Origin: Candidatus Poribacteria bacterium
Lineage (GTDB): Bacteria > Poribacteria > WGA-4E > WGA-3G
Length of the DNA stretch: 5,582 bases
Direction: 5' to 3'
NCBI GenBank assembly: GCA_028818995.1
Contig: JAPPMR010000584.1
Span: forward strand, 1-5,582
In this document: positions 1 to 5,582 of the stretch, one piece after another
Position numbering within the stretch: position 1 is the stretch's first letter
How the letters are laid out: every line of letters begins with the position of its first letter
Made by a program: the position numbers and the translations under genes
Notes under the pieces: generated by a model
What the model was told of the DNA's origin: nothing
Database searches by the model: none
What the model saw: only the letters and a program-made list of their open reading frames with translations

Positions 1-36
1 AATTTTCCTCTTTTCGGTTTGAAATACCGTTTAATA

Positions 37-65
37 TTGACATACTGCCTACGCCTTGCTATAAT
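37..65 (+). promoter_or_regulatory. Sigma-70 promoter of the MFS transporter gene, extended -10
   Basis: The -35 box TTGACA (37-42) and the -10 box TATAAT (60-65) are both perfect consensus matches, separated by exactly 17 bases. The bases TGC (57-59) just before the -10 box also give an extended -10 element (TGN). Transcription should start near position 72, leaving a leader of about 55 bases before the ATG at 127. An imperfect dyad, CGGT (15-18) and ACCG (26-29), lies just upstream of the -35 box and could be an operator. Expression is expected to be strong unless repressed. This is inference from sequence, not a mapped start. Confidence 0.85.
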
Positions 66-72
66 AATAAAT

Positions 73-92
73 ACTGCCAACTTGCAGTTTTT
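73..92 (+). other. Small hairpin at the 5' end of the MFS transporter mRNA
   Basis: ACTGC (73-77) pairs perfectly with GCAGT (84-88) around a six-base loop, and a run of T residues follows (88-92). It begins almost exactly at the predicted transcription start. With only five base pairs it is weak as a terminator. It could protect the 5' end of the mRNA, act as a minor attenuator, or be chance. Confidence 0.3.
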
Positions 93-126
93 CCAAGTGT
101 GCAGAATCCGTTTTTAGAACTTACGA

Positions 127-1380
127 ATGCAAAAATTGAGACTTCTCTTACTGTTCTTAACCCTGTTTTTTGTGATGCTTGGGTTTGGCATCATCATTCC
201 AAACCTCGCTTATTACGCAGAAGATATTGGGGCAACTCCCACCAAAATTGCGATATTACTTTCTATTTATTCTGGCATGCAACTATTGTTCGCGCCGATT
301 TGGGGGCGACTGTCAGACACATACGGCAGGAAACCAGCAATTCTACTCGGTTTGCTTGGAAATGCCGTTGCCTTAGCTGCTTTTGGATTGGCAAAGGAGT
401 ATATATGGCTTTTCGCCGCTCGGAGTGCAGCGGGCATTGCTTCAGCAGCGGTGTTGCCCAGTGTCATGGCTTATGTTGCAGATGTTACTACATCAGAGGA
501 ACGCGGCAAAGGCATGGGATTGATGGGTGCTGCGATGGGACTCGGTTTCATTCTCGGACCAGCAATTGGCGGTGTCATGGGACGGCACGATTTGCCGTTC
601 TTTGTAGCAGGTGGGTTGTCACTATTAACTTTTCTTTTTGCGCTTGTTCTGCTGCCTGAATCGCTTCAGAAAGATGTCGTGGGAGATCAACATGAGTGGA
701 TCTCACCACGCGATCTATTCCGCCGCACAACACTGAAATCTCCGCTTGTCCCTCTATTTTTTGTCGCTTTTTTCACTACCTTCAGTTTCGCAGGATTGGA
801 GGCGACCTTTCCGCTGTTCATTAAGGAGGGTTGGGGCTTTGGACAGAAAGAGATGGGATGGATGTTTATGGTCATGGGTGCGATTGTCGTACCGCTACAA
901 GGAGGGTTACTCGGCAGGTTAATTAACTGGATAGGAGAACGCAGAATAATCTTGGTTGGTCTTTTGCTTAACGTTCTCGGTATGGCACTTTTTCTCCACG
1001 CGTTCTCCTTTGTAACGCTAACGGTCTATCTCACGATTACTGGGATCGGTAATCAACTGATCCGTCCGACGAATACATCGTGGATTTCTAAGCAGACCAA
1101 CATCGGACAGGGGGCAGCTATAGGCATTATGGATGCGTTTTTGAGTTTAGGACGTATCTTAGGACCACTTCTCGGCGGCTGGTTGTATGATAAATTAGCA
1201 CATCCAGAATTTGTGAAAACAGGTTTTAACAGCGTCCTCGGAGCTTGGTTATATGAAAGTAACGCCTATTCTTATACCGTTTTGGCAGGAATTTTAGTGA
1301 TTGCTATCGTTTGCCTATATGTCCCTTTGCGTGGTGTTGAACGTAATACTAAGTTTGAGAGTTTCTCATTACTTCGGTAA
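127..1380 (+). CDS. Major facilitator superfamily efflux transporter, DHA1 (TetA-like) type
   Basis: This is a 417-residue inner-membrane protein of the usual 12-helix MFS length, probably a proton-coupled exporter of drugs or metabolites. Hydrophobic segments run from about residue 5 to 400, with a central cytoplasmic loop near 180-205. Visible family motifs are the helix 1 pattern ending LGFGIIIP (18-25), motif A GRLSDTYGRK (60-69), a motif B-like segment with Arg99 and Gly103, and motif C GLGFILGPAIGG (138-149), which marks the antiporter branch. The second half repeats the pattern with GRLINWIGERR (263-273) and LGPLLGGWLYD (345-355). The ATG at 127 is chosen because helix 1 begins immediately after it; no good Shine-Dalgarno sequence precedes it. 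The gene has its own strong promoter, and its end overlaps the convergent large gene by 12 bases. Family is secure; substrate cannot be read from the sequence, so I give no gene symbol. Confidence 0.93.
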   Translation: MQKLRLLLLFLTLFFVMLGFGIIIPNLAYYAEDIGATPTKIAILLSIYSGMQLLFAPIWGRLSDTYGRKPAILLGLLGNAVALAAFGLAKEYIWLFAARSAAGIASAAVLPSVMAYVADVTTSEERGKGMGLMGAAMGLGFILGPAIGGVMGRHDLPFFVAGGLSLLTFLFALVLLPESLQKDVVGDQHEWISPRDLFRRTTLKSPLVPLFFVAFFTTFSFAGLEATFPLFIKEGWGFGQKEMGWMFMVMGAIVVPLQGGLLGRLINWIGERRIILVGLLLNVLGMALFLHAFSFVTLTVYLTITGIGNQLIRPTNTSWISKQTNIGQGAAIGIMDAFLSLGRILGPLLGGWLYDKLAHPEFVKTGFNSVLGAWLYESNAYSYTVLAGILVIAIVCLYVPLRGVERNTKFESFSLLR

Positions 1381-1382
1381 TG
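1367..1382. other. Hairpin with UUCG loop spanning both convergent stop codons
   Basis: CATTAC (1367-1372) and GTAATG (1377-1382) are perfect inverted arms around TTCG (1373-1376). In the plus-strand transcript this makes a C(UUCG)G loop, a known extra-stable tetraloop. The 12-base overlap of the two genes (1369-1380) is itself the core palindrome: the left arm supplies the minus-strand stop and the right arm the plus-strand stop. There is no T tract on either side, so it is not a standard intrinsic terminator. It may help pause transcription or protect the 3' ends of both convergent mRNAs. Structure is seen; function is inferred. Confidence 0.45.
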
Positions 1383-4300
1383 GTGGTAACCGATGCGTTA
1401 CGCGCCGTGTATTATATTCAAGCCGATACCGCTGATGTGCTTCATCATTCGGGTAATGTTCGGTTTTCGGATATGGATAGGTAGACATACCGTGGAATGG
1501 TAGTGGTTCAACTGTCTGCGATGTGAGTGTGTTTATGTCACCATCTTTGTCCCATCCATCGCTATAGAGGATAAAGTCACGAGTCCAACCCGCTTTTAGT
1601 GGTGGCAGTCGTGATGCGTCAAATTCAACTGTAATTTCATCTCCCGCATTGAGGATAACGTACATATCATCAACTGCTTGCAATAAGGGGTTGACATCGC
1701 CGTAGCGGGTATAAAATCCTGCTAAGTCCCGCCACTGTCCAGTTTTCACCACCTTTTGATAATCAAACAAGTGTGGTGCGTGTGGGTTCGGACGATACAT
1801 CTCCGAAAAGCCTCGGTAGTGTAAATCTGCGCTGTCAGGATTCAATTCTGTTATTTTTATCCGAACATTTTGCTCGCCAACTGTGAAAAATGCGGCATCC
1901 CAATAAATTTGCATATCTGTTTCAATTCGCACGTGTCGGTCATCCGACAAAAATTTGCCGGTCAGATCAATAGCGATAGTCTTGTTTTTACCTGCGGGTA
2001 TGCCAATCATATCAATCACGGTTTTCCATTTTCCTATTTCATCCTTCACAGCAACCGAAGGAAAACTCGGTGCAACTGCGGGATTTTGGGATAGGGCAAT
2101 ATTGATGCTGGTATCCGTAGGGAAAATCCATCCGTTGAGGAAAAGCGTCACAGGGACATTCTCAGGAACATTATTGCCAAGATCAAGAATGATAGCATGC
2201 GGTTCTACAACGCCTTGATAGGGACCGGGTGTGTGTTCAACAGCGTAATGGTAATCAGGTGCTTTTAAGGCATCAGACACATCTTCACCTTTGTGGTTTA
2301 CAGCAGATTTCGGATATAATTTCTCTGAAACACCGTATATCTTGAATTTTGCAAACGGAGGCGGTGTGTACTGTTCATTTACGAAAATATCGGTATCTGC
2401 TGGATGGTCAACGGCTATCAGTTTAACCATATCAAAATATGCTGTTTCCCACAACTCTTCTGTAATCTGGATAGAATATTTTCCAGATTTAGGTTGTATT
2501 TGAGATGCCGATATTTTTATAAAATCTTTCGTCTCATCGGTTGCGACAAACCCCATAGCGGTGACGAGTCCAAGTGGAGCACGCCAAAGCAGATCGGTAA
2601 CGAATTGGTACTTCTCGCCATCGTAGACATATAAAAACGGACATGAGCCTTTCAAAACCTGTTTTTCCGAAATTTGTTGTTTTGCCTTCGGTTGGATAAC
2701 ATTCTGCGGCACGCCATTTGTCCACACAACTCGGACAACATCGGCTGCATCAAACGCACCTAATCCGAAATGTGTTACCTGCTGAGATACATATTGCAGT
2801 TGATACAGGTCACTGACTTTCACCTCTAATTTCGAACCGATACCATTTTTATTCACTTTGTTATTTCCTGTGACAATACCTTCTAACCGCACCTGTATCC
2901 AGTTGTTTTGATTTCCGCCATTGTTCTGCAATGCACGCAGCTGCCCTTTGTCGTTGATAAAGAATAGGTCTAAATCACCATCGTTGTCGTAATCACCTAC
3001 AGCACCCGCGATCCCTTTTTCCATCGGTATTATCCCACTGGTTTCGGTGAAGCGACCTGTCCCATCGTTTCTGAACATGAACATCCCATCTTTGCCACTC
3101 ATCCAAAGGTCAACAAATCCGTCGTTATCATAATCTATGTTTTTCAATAGTGTAGGGGGTATGCCTTGCACACCTGCTTCTAAGCGCGCATCGTCTACAA
3201 AACTTGCGTCTCCTCTATTTAGGTAAAGGTGGATACGTTCCTCTGTTGCTAAAAAAATATCAATGTCTCCGTCGTTATCATAATCACCGATAGCAGCTGC
3301 AGTGTAATGTATATCTTGTGGAATATCTGTCTCGTTGGTATTGGCACGGAGACGTCCTTGGCGGAGGTTATCGTAAAGAGTGCATCCGGTTTTACGATGT
3401 GTCATGAAGATGTCAATGTCACCATCGTCGTCAAAGTCTGCGGCAAATGCTGCGTCAGGTATATGCTGTGTTTCGTCTGTTTTCACGAAAGTTTGTTCGC
3501 TTACATCAGTAAACCGATCTTTTGCCTCATTACCGTTATTCCGATACATTGTGATGCCGGTTTGTCCTGAAAGAAGATCGAGATCTCCGTCGTGGTCAAA
3601 ATCAATGGGCAGCAGAAGATCCGTTTGCTCTTCTACTGTATATGCCTCAACAAGACGAGATACGTCCCAAAAAGCACCTGTCTTTTGCTGGTAATAAAGT
3701 ATTCCCATTCGTGGGGATTGGAATAAGAAATCTTGTTTGCCATCTTTATTCAAGTCAGCAGCTGCGACTGCAATGTGGCGCTTTTCATCCCCAGCAAACA
3801 TCTGACCATGCTCAAACGACTTGCCAGTATTCCGATATAACATCACACCGTTTGATGCTGTATACAGATCAAGATTTCCGTCATTATCGTAGTCGAGAAG
3901 AAACACTGTGCGGGGCTTTTCTAAAAGTGGATTTAAGTCATGTAATCCAAGTTGTTCGGTGACATCCACAAATTCCACGTTTATTGGTGGACTCTGTTTT
4001 GCTGCGATTCGCGCTTTGAATCCTGGAGGAAACGTTTCTATTGGATGTCCAAGGATGTTGGTCACCAATTCTCCAATGCCTTGCTGATACCGTGGACTTG
4101 CGCGATGTAAGTTCTCAAAAATTCGGATATTTCGTGAGGCTGCCTTTAGGTCGTTTCTTTTTATTGCGTCTATCCCTTGTGTTAAGTATGCCAACTTTTC
4201 AGCATCGGTATCTCCTAACAGAATCAGCAAGTCTTGACAAAGTTTTTCAGCATCACTAAGTTTTTCTTGTTCAAGTAGTGCTTGCGTCAACTTCAGTAGA

Positions 4301-4848
4301 ACCACAACATTTACGGGTGAGCGGTTATGAAGTTCCTGCAAGTGCCCAGCTGCCTTCAATTGTGCTTCTGCATTGTTTCGCTGTCCGAGATAGTGGCGGA
4401 TAAGTTTATAGCGAAATTCCAATTCATCGGGCGCCAACTGAACTGCTTCTTTCATTGCCTCTACGGCTTGTGCAGTTTGCCCTTTTACCTGATAGACCTC
4501 GGATAAAATGAAGTGTAGTTGACTATCCATCGGTGCAACATCAATGCCGCGCTTAACCCATTCTTCTGCAGCATCGGCTTGTTGTAACCGCAAGTGGGCA
4601 ACAGCGAGGTTACCATAGCCAATTGCCTCATGGGAGAGTAGTTCAATAAGGGTGGAAAATGCCGTAAGTGCTTTGGAAGGTTGCGATTCTTCAAGATATG
4701 CTAACCCAAGATTCTGATACCGTATTGCTTCTTGAATAATCTTTGTGTCGTCCATTTCCTGTGCAATCGCGCTTATAACAGTAAAAAGAAAAATTGCAAA
4801 TATGAAACAAGTTATGAGTTTTTTTGAATAAGATAAATAGGATAGCAT
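1369..4848 (-). CDS. Exported TPR / VCBS (FG-GAP) propeller / ASPIC-UnbV protein
   Basis: This is a 1159-residue protein, probably secreted or periplasmic. Residues 1-29 look like a Sec signal peptide: lysines 9-10, a hydrophobic core, and an AIA (27-29) cleavage site. About six TPR helix pairs follow (about 41-250), a protein-binding scaffold. Seven calcium-loop motifs of the DxDxDGxxD type begin at residues 319, 365, 416, 471, 522, 572 and 619. Their spacing of 46-55 residues fits the FG-GAP/VCBS repeats of a seven-bladed beta-propeller. The second loop (DLNKDGKQD) is the least canonical. An ASPIC/UnbV segment lies at about 648-731, with GIGSKLEVKV and HFGLG. A GSCPFLYVYDGEKYQFVTDLL segment follows at 734-754, though the rest to 1159 is unassigned apart from another acidic loop, DGWDKDGDIN (1097-1106). 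A weak AGAGG lies 11 bases before the ATG, inside the end of the upstream small gene, whose stop is six bases away; this suggests coupling. No catalytic residues are recognised, so a binding or surface role is inferred. Confidence 0.92.
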   Translation of the reverse strand: MLSYLSYSKKLITCFIFAIFLFTVISAIAQEMDDTKIIQEAIRYQNLGLAYLEESQPSKALTAFSTLIELLSHEAIGYGNLAVAHLRLQQADAAEEWVKRGIDVAPMDSQLHFILSEVYQVKGQTAQAVEAMKEAVQLAPDELEFRYKLIRHYLGQRNNAEAQLKAAGHLQELHNRSPVNVVVLLKLTQALLEQEKLSDAEKLCQDLLILLGDTDAEKLAYLTQGIDAIKRNDLKAASRNIRIFENLHRASPRYQQGIGELVTNILGHPIETFPPGFKARIAAKQSPPINVEFVDVTEQLGLHDLNPLLEKPRTVFLLDYDNDGNLDLYTASNGVMLYRNTGKSFEHGQMFAGDEKRHIAVAAADLNKDGKQDFLFQSPRMGILYYQQKTGAFWDVSRLVEAYTVEEQTDLLLPIDFDHDGDLDLLSGQTGITMYRNNGNEAKDRFTDVSEQTFVKTDETQHIPDAAFAADFDDDGDIDIFMTHRKTGCTLYDNLRQGRLRANTNETDIPQDIHYTAAAIGDYDNDGDIDIFLATEERIHLYLNRGDASFVDDARLEAGVQGIPPTLLKNIDYDNDGFVDLWMSGKDGMFMFRNDGTGRFTETSGIIPMEKGIAGAVGDYDNDGDLDLFFINDKGQLRALQNNGGNQNNWIQVRLEGIVTGNNKVNKNGIGSKLEVKVSDLYQLQYVSQQVTHFGLGAFDAADVVRVVWTNGVPQNVIQPKAKQQISEKQVLKGSCPFLYVYDGEKYQFVTDLLWRAPLGLVTAMGFVATDETKDFIKISASQIQPKSGKYSIQITEELWETAYFDMVKLIAVDHPADTDIFVNEQYTPPPFAKFKIYGVSEKLYPKSAVNHKGEDVSDALKAPDYHYAVEHTPGPYQGVVEPHAIILDLGNNVPENVPVTLFLNGWIFPTDTSINIALSQNPAVAPSFPSVAVKDEIGKWKTVIDMIGIPAGKNKTIAIDLTGKFLSDDRHVRIETDMQIYWDAAFFTVGEQNVRIKITELNPDSADLHYRGFSEMYRPNPHAPHLFDYQKVVKTGQWRDLAGFYTRYGDVNPLLQAVDDMYVILNAGDEITVEFDASRLPPLKAGWTRDFILYSDGWDKDGDINTLTSQTVEPLPFHGMSTYPYPKTEHYPNDEAHQRYRLEYNTRRVTHRLPPLPK
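2968..3894 (-). repeat. Seven calcium-loop (VCBS/FG-GAP) repeats within the large exported protein
   Basis: The segment from the first to the last calcium loop encodes seven copies of a motif close to DYDNDGDLD at intervals of 46, 51, 55, 51, 50 and 47 codons. The copies are diverged at DNA level, but two share an identical 18-base stretch (3118-3135 and 3268-3285) exactly 150 bases apart. These are in-frame protein repeats inside a gene, and seven copies match one closed propeller. Confidence 0.85.
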
Positions 4849-4854
4849 TTTTAA

Positions 4855-5121
4855 TTATGCCTCTGCCTTTGGCTCTTGGAAAGATGCGGCAGATTCCTGA
4901 ATTGCTTGCTTTAGCGCTTTTAATCGGACCTCCAATGAATCTTCGAGTTGTTTGAGGTGTAGTAGCCACGACTCTTTGGATTGATCTTCCTCATTACCGA
5001 ATCCGTCAGTCATTGAAAGGCGGATATATTTTAATCGTTCTGATTGCAGAACTGACAGTTGTGAGTCATAGTCTGAAATACCTGATTCCAGTAATTTTGA
5101 GAGTTCTCGTATTTGTTCCAT
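4855..5121 (-). CDS. Small acidic helical protein of unknown function
   Basis: This encodes an 88-residue protein that I do not recognise. It is rich in Glu, Gln, Leu, Ser and Lys, has no signal peptide or membrane segment, and has a single Gly-containing break (DGFGNEEDQ, about 39-47). Two heptad-like amphipathic helices are expected on either side (about 2-36 and 48-80), suggesting a helical hairpin or coiled coil in the cytoplasm. The ATG at 5121 is preferred over an in-frame ATG 60 bases upstream because AGGAG lies seven bases before it and the upstream extension is basic and low-complexity. The stop is six bases before the large exported protein gene, so the two are very likely co-transcribed and translationally coupled. 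It might be a partner or regulator of that protein, but nothing in the sequence proves this. Confidence 0.8.
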   Translation of the reverse strand: MEQIRELSKLLESGISDYDSQLSVLQSERLKYIRLSMTDGFGNEEDQSKESWLLHLKQLEDSLEVRLKALKQAIQESAASFQEPKAEA

Positions 5122-5128
5122 TGTGCTT

Positions 5129-5133
5129 CTCCT
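5129..5133 (-). promoter_or_regulatory. Ribosome binding site that decides the start of the small helical gene
   Basis: On the minus strand AGGAG lies seven bases before the ATG at 5121, an ideal Shine-Dalgarno position. No such site precedes the alternative ATG at 5181, so the 88-residue form is favoured over a 108-residue one. Confidence 0.8.
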
Positions 5134-5143
5134 GTTCGTAGAA

Positions 5144-5172
5144 ATTTTAGTTATTTTCGCATATTTTGTGCC
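5144..5172 (-). promoter_or_regulatory. Weak candidate promoter for the two-gene minus-strand operon
   Basis: Reading the minus strand, GGCACA (5172-5167) and TAAAAT (5149-5144) are separated by 17 bases. The -10 box matches consensus at five of six positions but the -35 box at only three. It would give a leader of about 15 bases containing the AGGAG site. A promoter is expected somewhere in 5122-5240 because a terminator lies just upstream; this is the best match I found, not a firm call. Confidence 0.25.
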
Positions 5173-5240
5173 TGCAAGCAAGCGAATTTATGTGGGCGGT
5201 GTATTGAATTAGACAGAAATGGAACAAATCGTATATGCCT

Positions 5241-5295
5241 TAAAATAAAAAGCACTCAATGCCAGCGTGATACTGAACGCAAACATTGAGTGCTT
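5241..5295 (-). terminator. Intrinsic terminator of the SOD-like gene
   Basis: AAGCACTCAATG (5250-5261) and CATTGAGTGCTT (5284-5295) are a perfect 12-base inverted repeat. A second, inner stem pairs GCGT (5265-5268) with ACGC (5277-5280). On the minus strand the stem is followed at once by TTTTATTTTA (5250-5241), the T tract of a rho-independent terminator; the plus-strand side has no T tract, so it acts toward the minus strand. It begins 15 bases after the stop of the SOD-like gene and separates that gene from the downstream operon. Confidence 0.9.
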
Positions 5296-5310
5296 AAATT
5301 CGAAAATAGA

Positions 5311-5582
5311 TTATTCCGTGAGGGTTATAACACCACAACTAACTTGCGTGCCATCTGTTAAATCACCTAATCCAATCTGTTCGTGGATAACCAAGACTTT
5401 ACCGATAATATCTGTGTCTGGATTGGTGTCAATTGTTAGATCAGTAATATCATCTTGGTGTCCTATACCATTTTCATCAATTGTAAAAGGATAGGCATCA
5501 AAACCCTCAACATCCCAGATGCTACCGGGTGTTTCGCAACTGTCGCCAGAATAGATATATGCTGCGTACTTGCGGCCAGGGC
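5311..5582 (-). CDS. Cu/Zn superoxide dismutase-fold protein, C-terminal part, probably non-catalytic
   Basis: Only the last 89 residues are in the window; the gene continues beyond position 5582. The translation aligns by eye with the C-terminal half of SodC/SOD1: IIGKVLVIHE (58-67 of the fragment) matches SOD1 IIGRTLVVHE, and VSCGVI (80-85) matches LACGVI. Cys15 and Cys82 sit where the conserved disulfide cysteines are, and His66 corresponds to the copper ligand His120. Other key positions are changed: the HxH copper pair appears as Tyr8-Ile-Tyr10, the active-site Arg143 position is Gln79, and the zinc-ligand histidines are absent. Family membership is inferred from these motifs. If the alignment is right, the domain is unlikely to be a normal dismutase and may serve as a structural, binding or secreted beta-barrel module. 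The N-terminal half, any signal peptide and any other domains cannot be seen. Confidence 0.7.
   Translation of the reverse strand, partial: PGRKYAAYIYSGDSCETPGSIWDVEGFDAYPFTIDENGIGHQDDITDLTIDTNPDTDIIGKVLVIHEQIGLGDLTDGTQVSCGVITLTE

Noticed and set aside
99..659. Plus-strand open frame of 186 residues overlapping the transporter start
   Set aside because: Its translation is rich in Cys, Arg, His and Trp with no domain pattern, while the overlapping frame is a clear MFS protein.
3380..3694. Plus-strand open frame of 104 residues antisense to the propeller repeats
   Set aside because: It is the reverse complement of calcium-loop codons; the Ser/Val/Cys-rich translation is a by-product of GAT/GAC-rich coding on the other strand.
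2968..3894. Evenly spaced similar short sequences, considered as CRISPR or intergenic repeats
   Set aside because: They are diverged, in frame, and encode the DxDxDG loops of a single protein.
4807..4848. Possible lipoprotein signal with Cys14 (LITC) in the large exported protein
   Set aside because: The hydrophobic core comes after the cysteine and the -1 residue is Thr, so it does not fit a lipobox; a standard cleavage site at AIA (27-29) fits better.
4691..4969. Minus-strand open frame of 92 residues across the operon junction
   Set aside because: It runs out of frame through two well-supported genes and has no motif or ribosome site.
5122..5181. N-terminal extension of the small helical gene from an ATG at 5181
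   Set aside because: No ribosome site precedes it, its residues do not continue the acidic helical pattern, and AGGAG is ideally placed for the ATG at 5121.
5267..5494. Plus-strand open frame of 75 residues over the SOD-like gene and its terminator
   Set aside because: It begins inside the terminator stem-loop, and the opposite strand gives recognisable SOD motifs with a stop and terminator correctly placed.

Overview
The window looks like ordinary bacterial chromosome of about 45% GC with compact gene packing. It holds one plus-strand gene and three minus-strand genes, one of them cut by the window edge. I see no rRNA, tRNA, CRISPR array, insertion sequence or phage gene. The large TPR / calcium-loop propeller / ASPIC-UnbV protein is typical of uncultivated or environmental lineages such as Poribacteria, Acidobacteria and Planctomycetes. 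I lean tentatively to a Poribacteria-like genome, but no marker gene here settles it.

Layout. Positions 1-126 are the leader of a transporter gene, with a textbook extended -10 sigma-70 promoter (TTGACA, 17-base spacer, TATAAT). Positions 127-1380 (+) encode a 417-residue major facilitator (DHA1 type) efflux protein. It meets tail to tail, with a 12-base overlap, a 1159-residue exported protein on the minus strand (4848 to 1369). The overlap is part of a small UUCG-loop hairpin that carries both stop codons. Six bases upstream of the large gene lies an 88-residue acidic helical protein of unknown function (5121 to 4855), so these two form a tightly spaced operon. The gap 5122-5310 contains a clear intrinsic terminator (minus strand) that ends the next gene. 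That gene is the C-terminal 89 residues of a Cu/Zn superoxide dismutase-fold protein (5582 to 5311), with most of the visible catalytic and metal-binding positions changed.

How the genes may work together. The transporter has its own strong promoter and no evident functional link to the minus-strand genes. The small helical protein and the large exported protein are probably co-transcribed and translationally coupled. The large protein joins an N-terminal TPR scaffold, seven calcium-loop repeats (a predicted seven-bladed propeller), an ASPIC/UnbV segment and a C-terminal part of over 400 residues that I cannot assign. It probably acts outside the cytoplasmic membrane in protein-protein or surface interactions. 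The SOD-like gene is separated from this operon by its terminator and so looks like a separate transcription unit.

The points most worth a second look are the degenerate SOD-like domain, the large multi-domain exported protein with its small upstream partner, and the hairpin formed by the overlapping gene ends.
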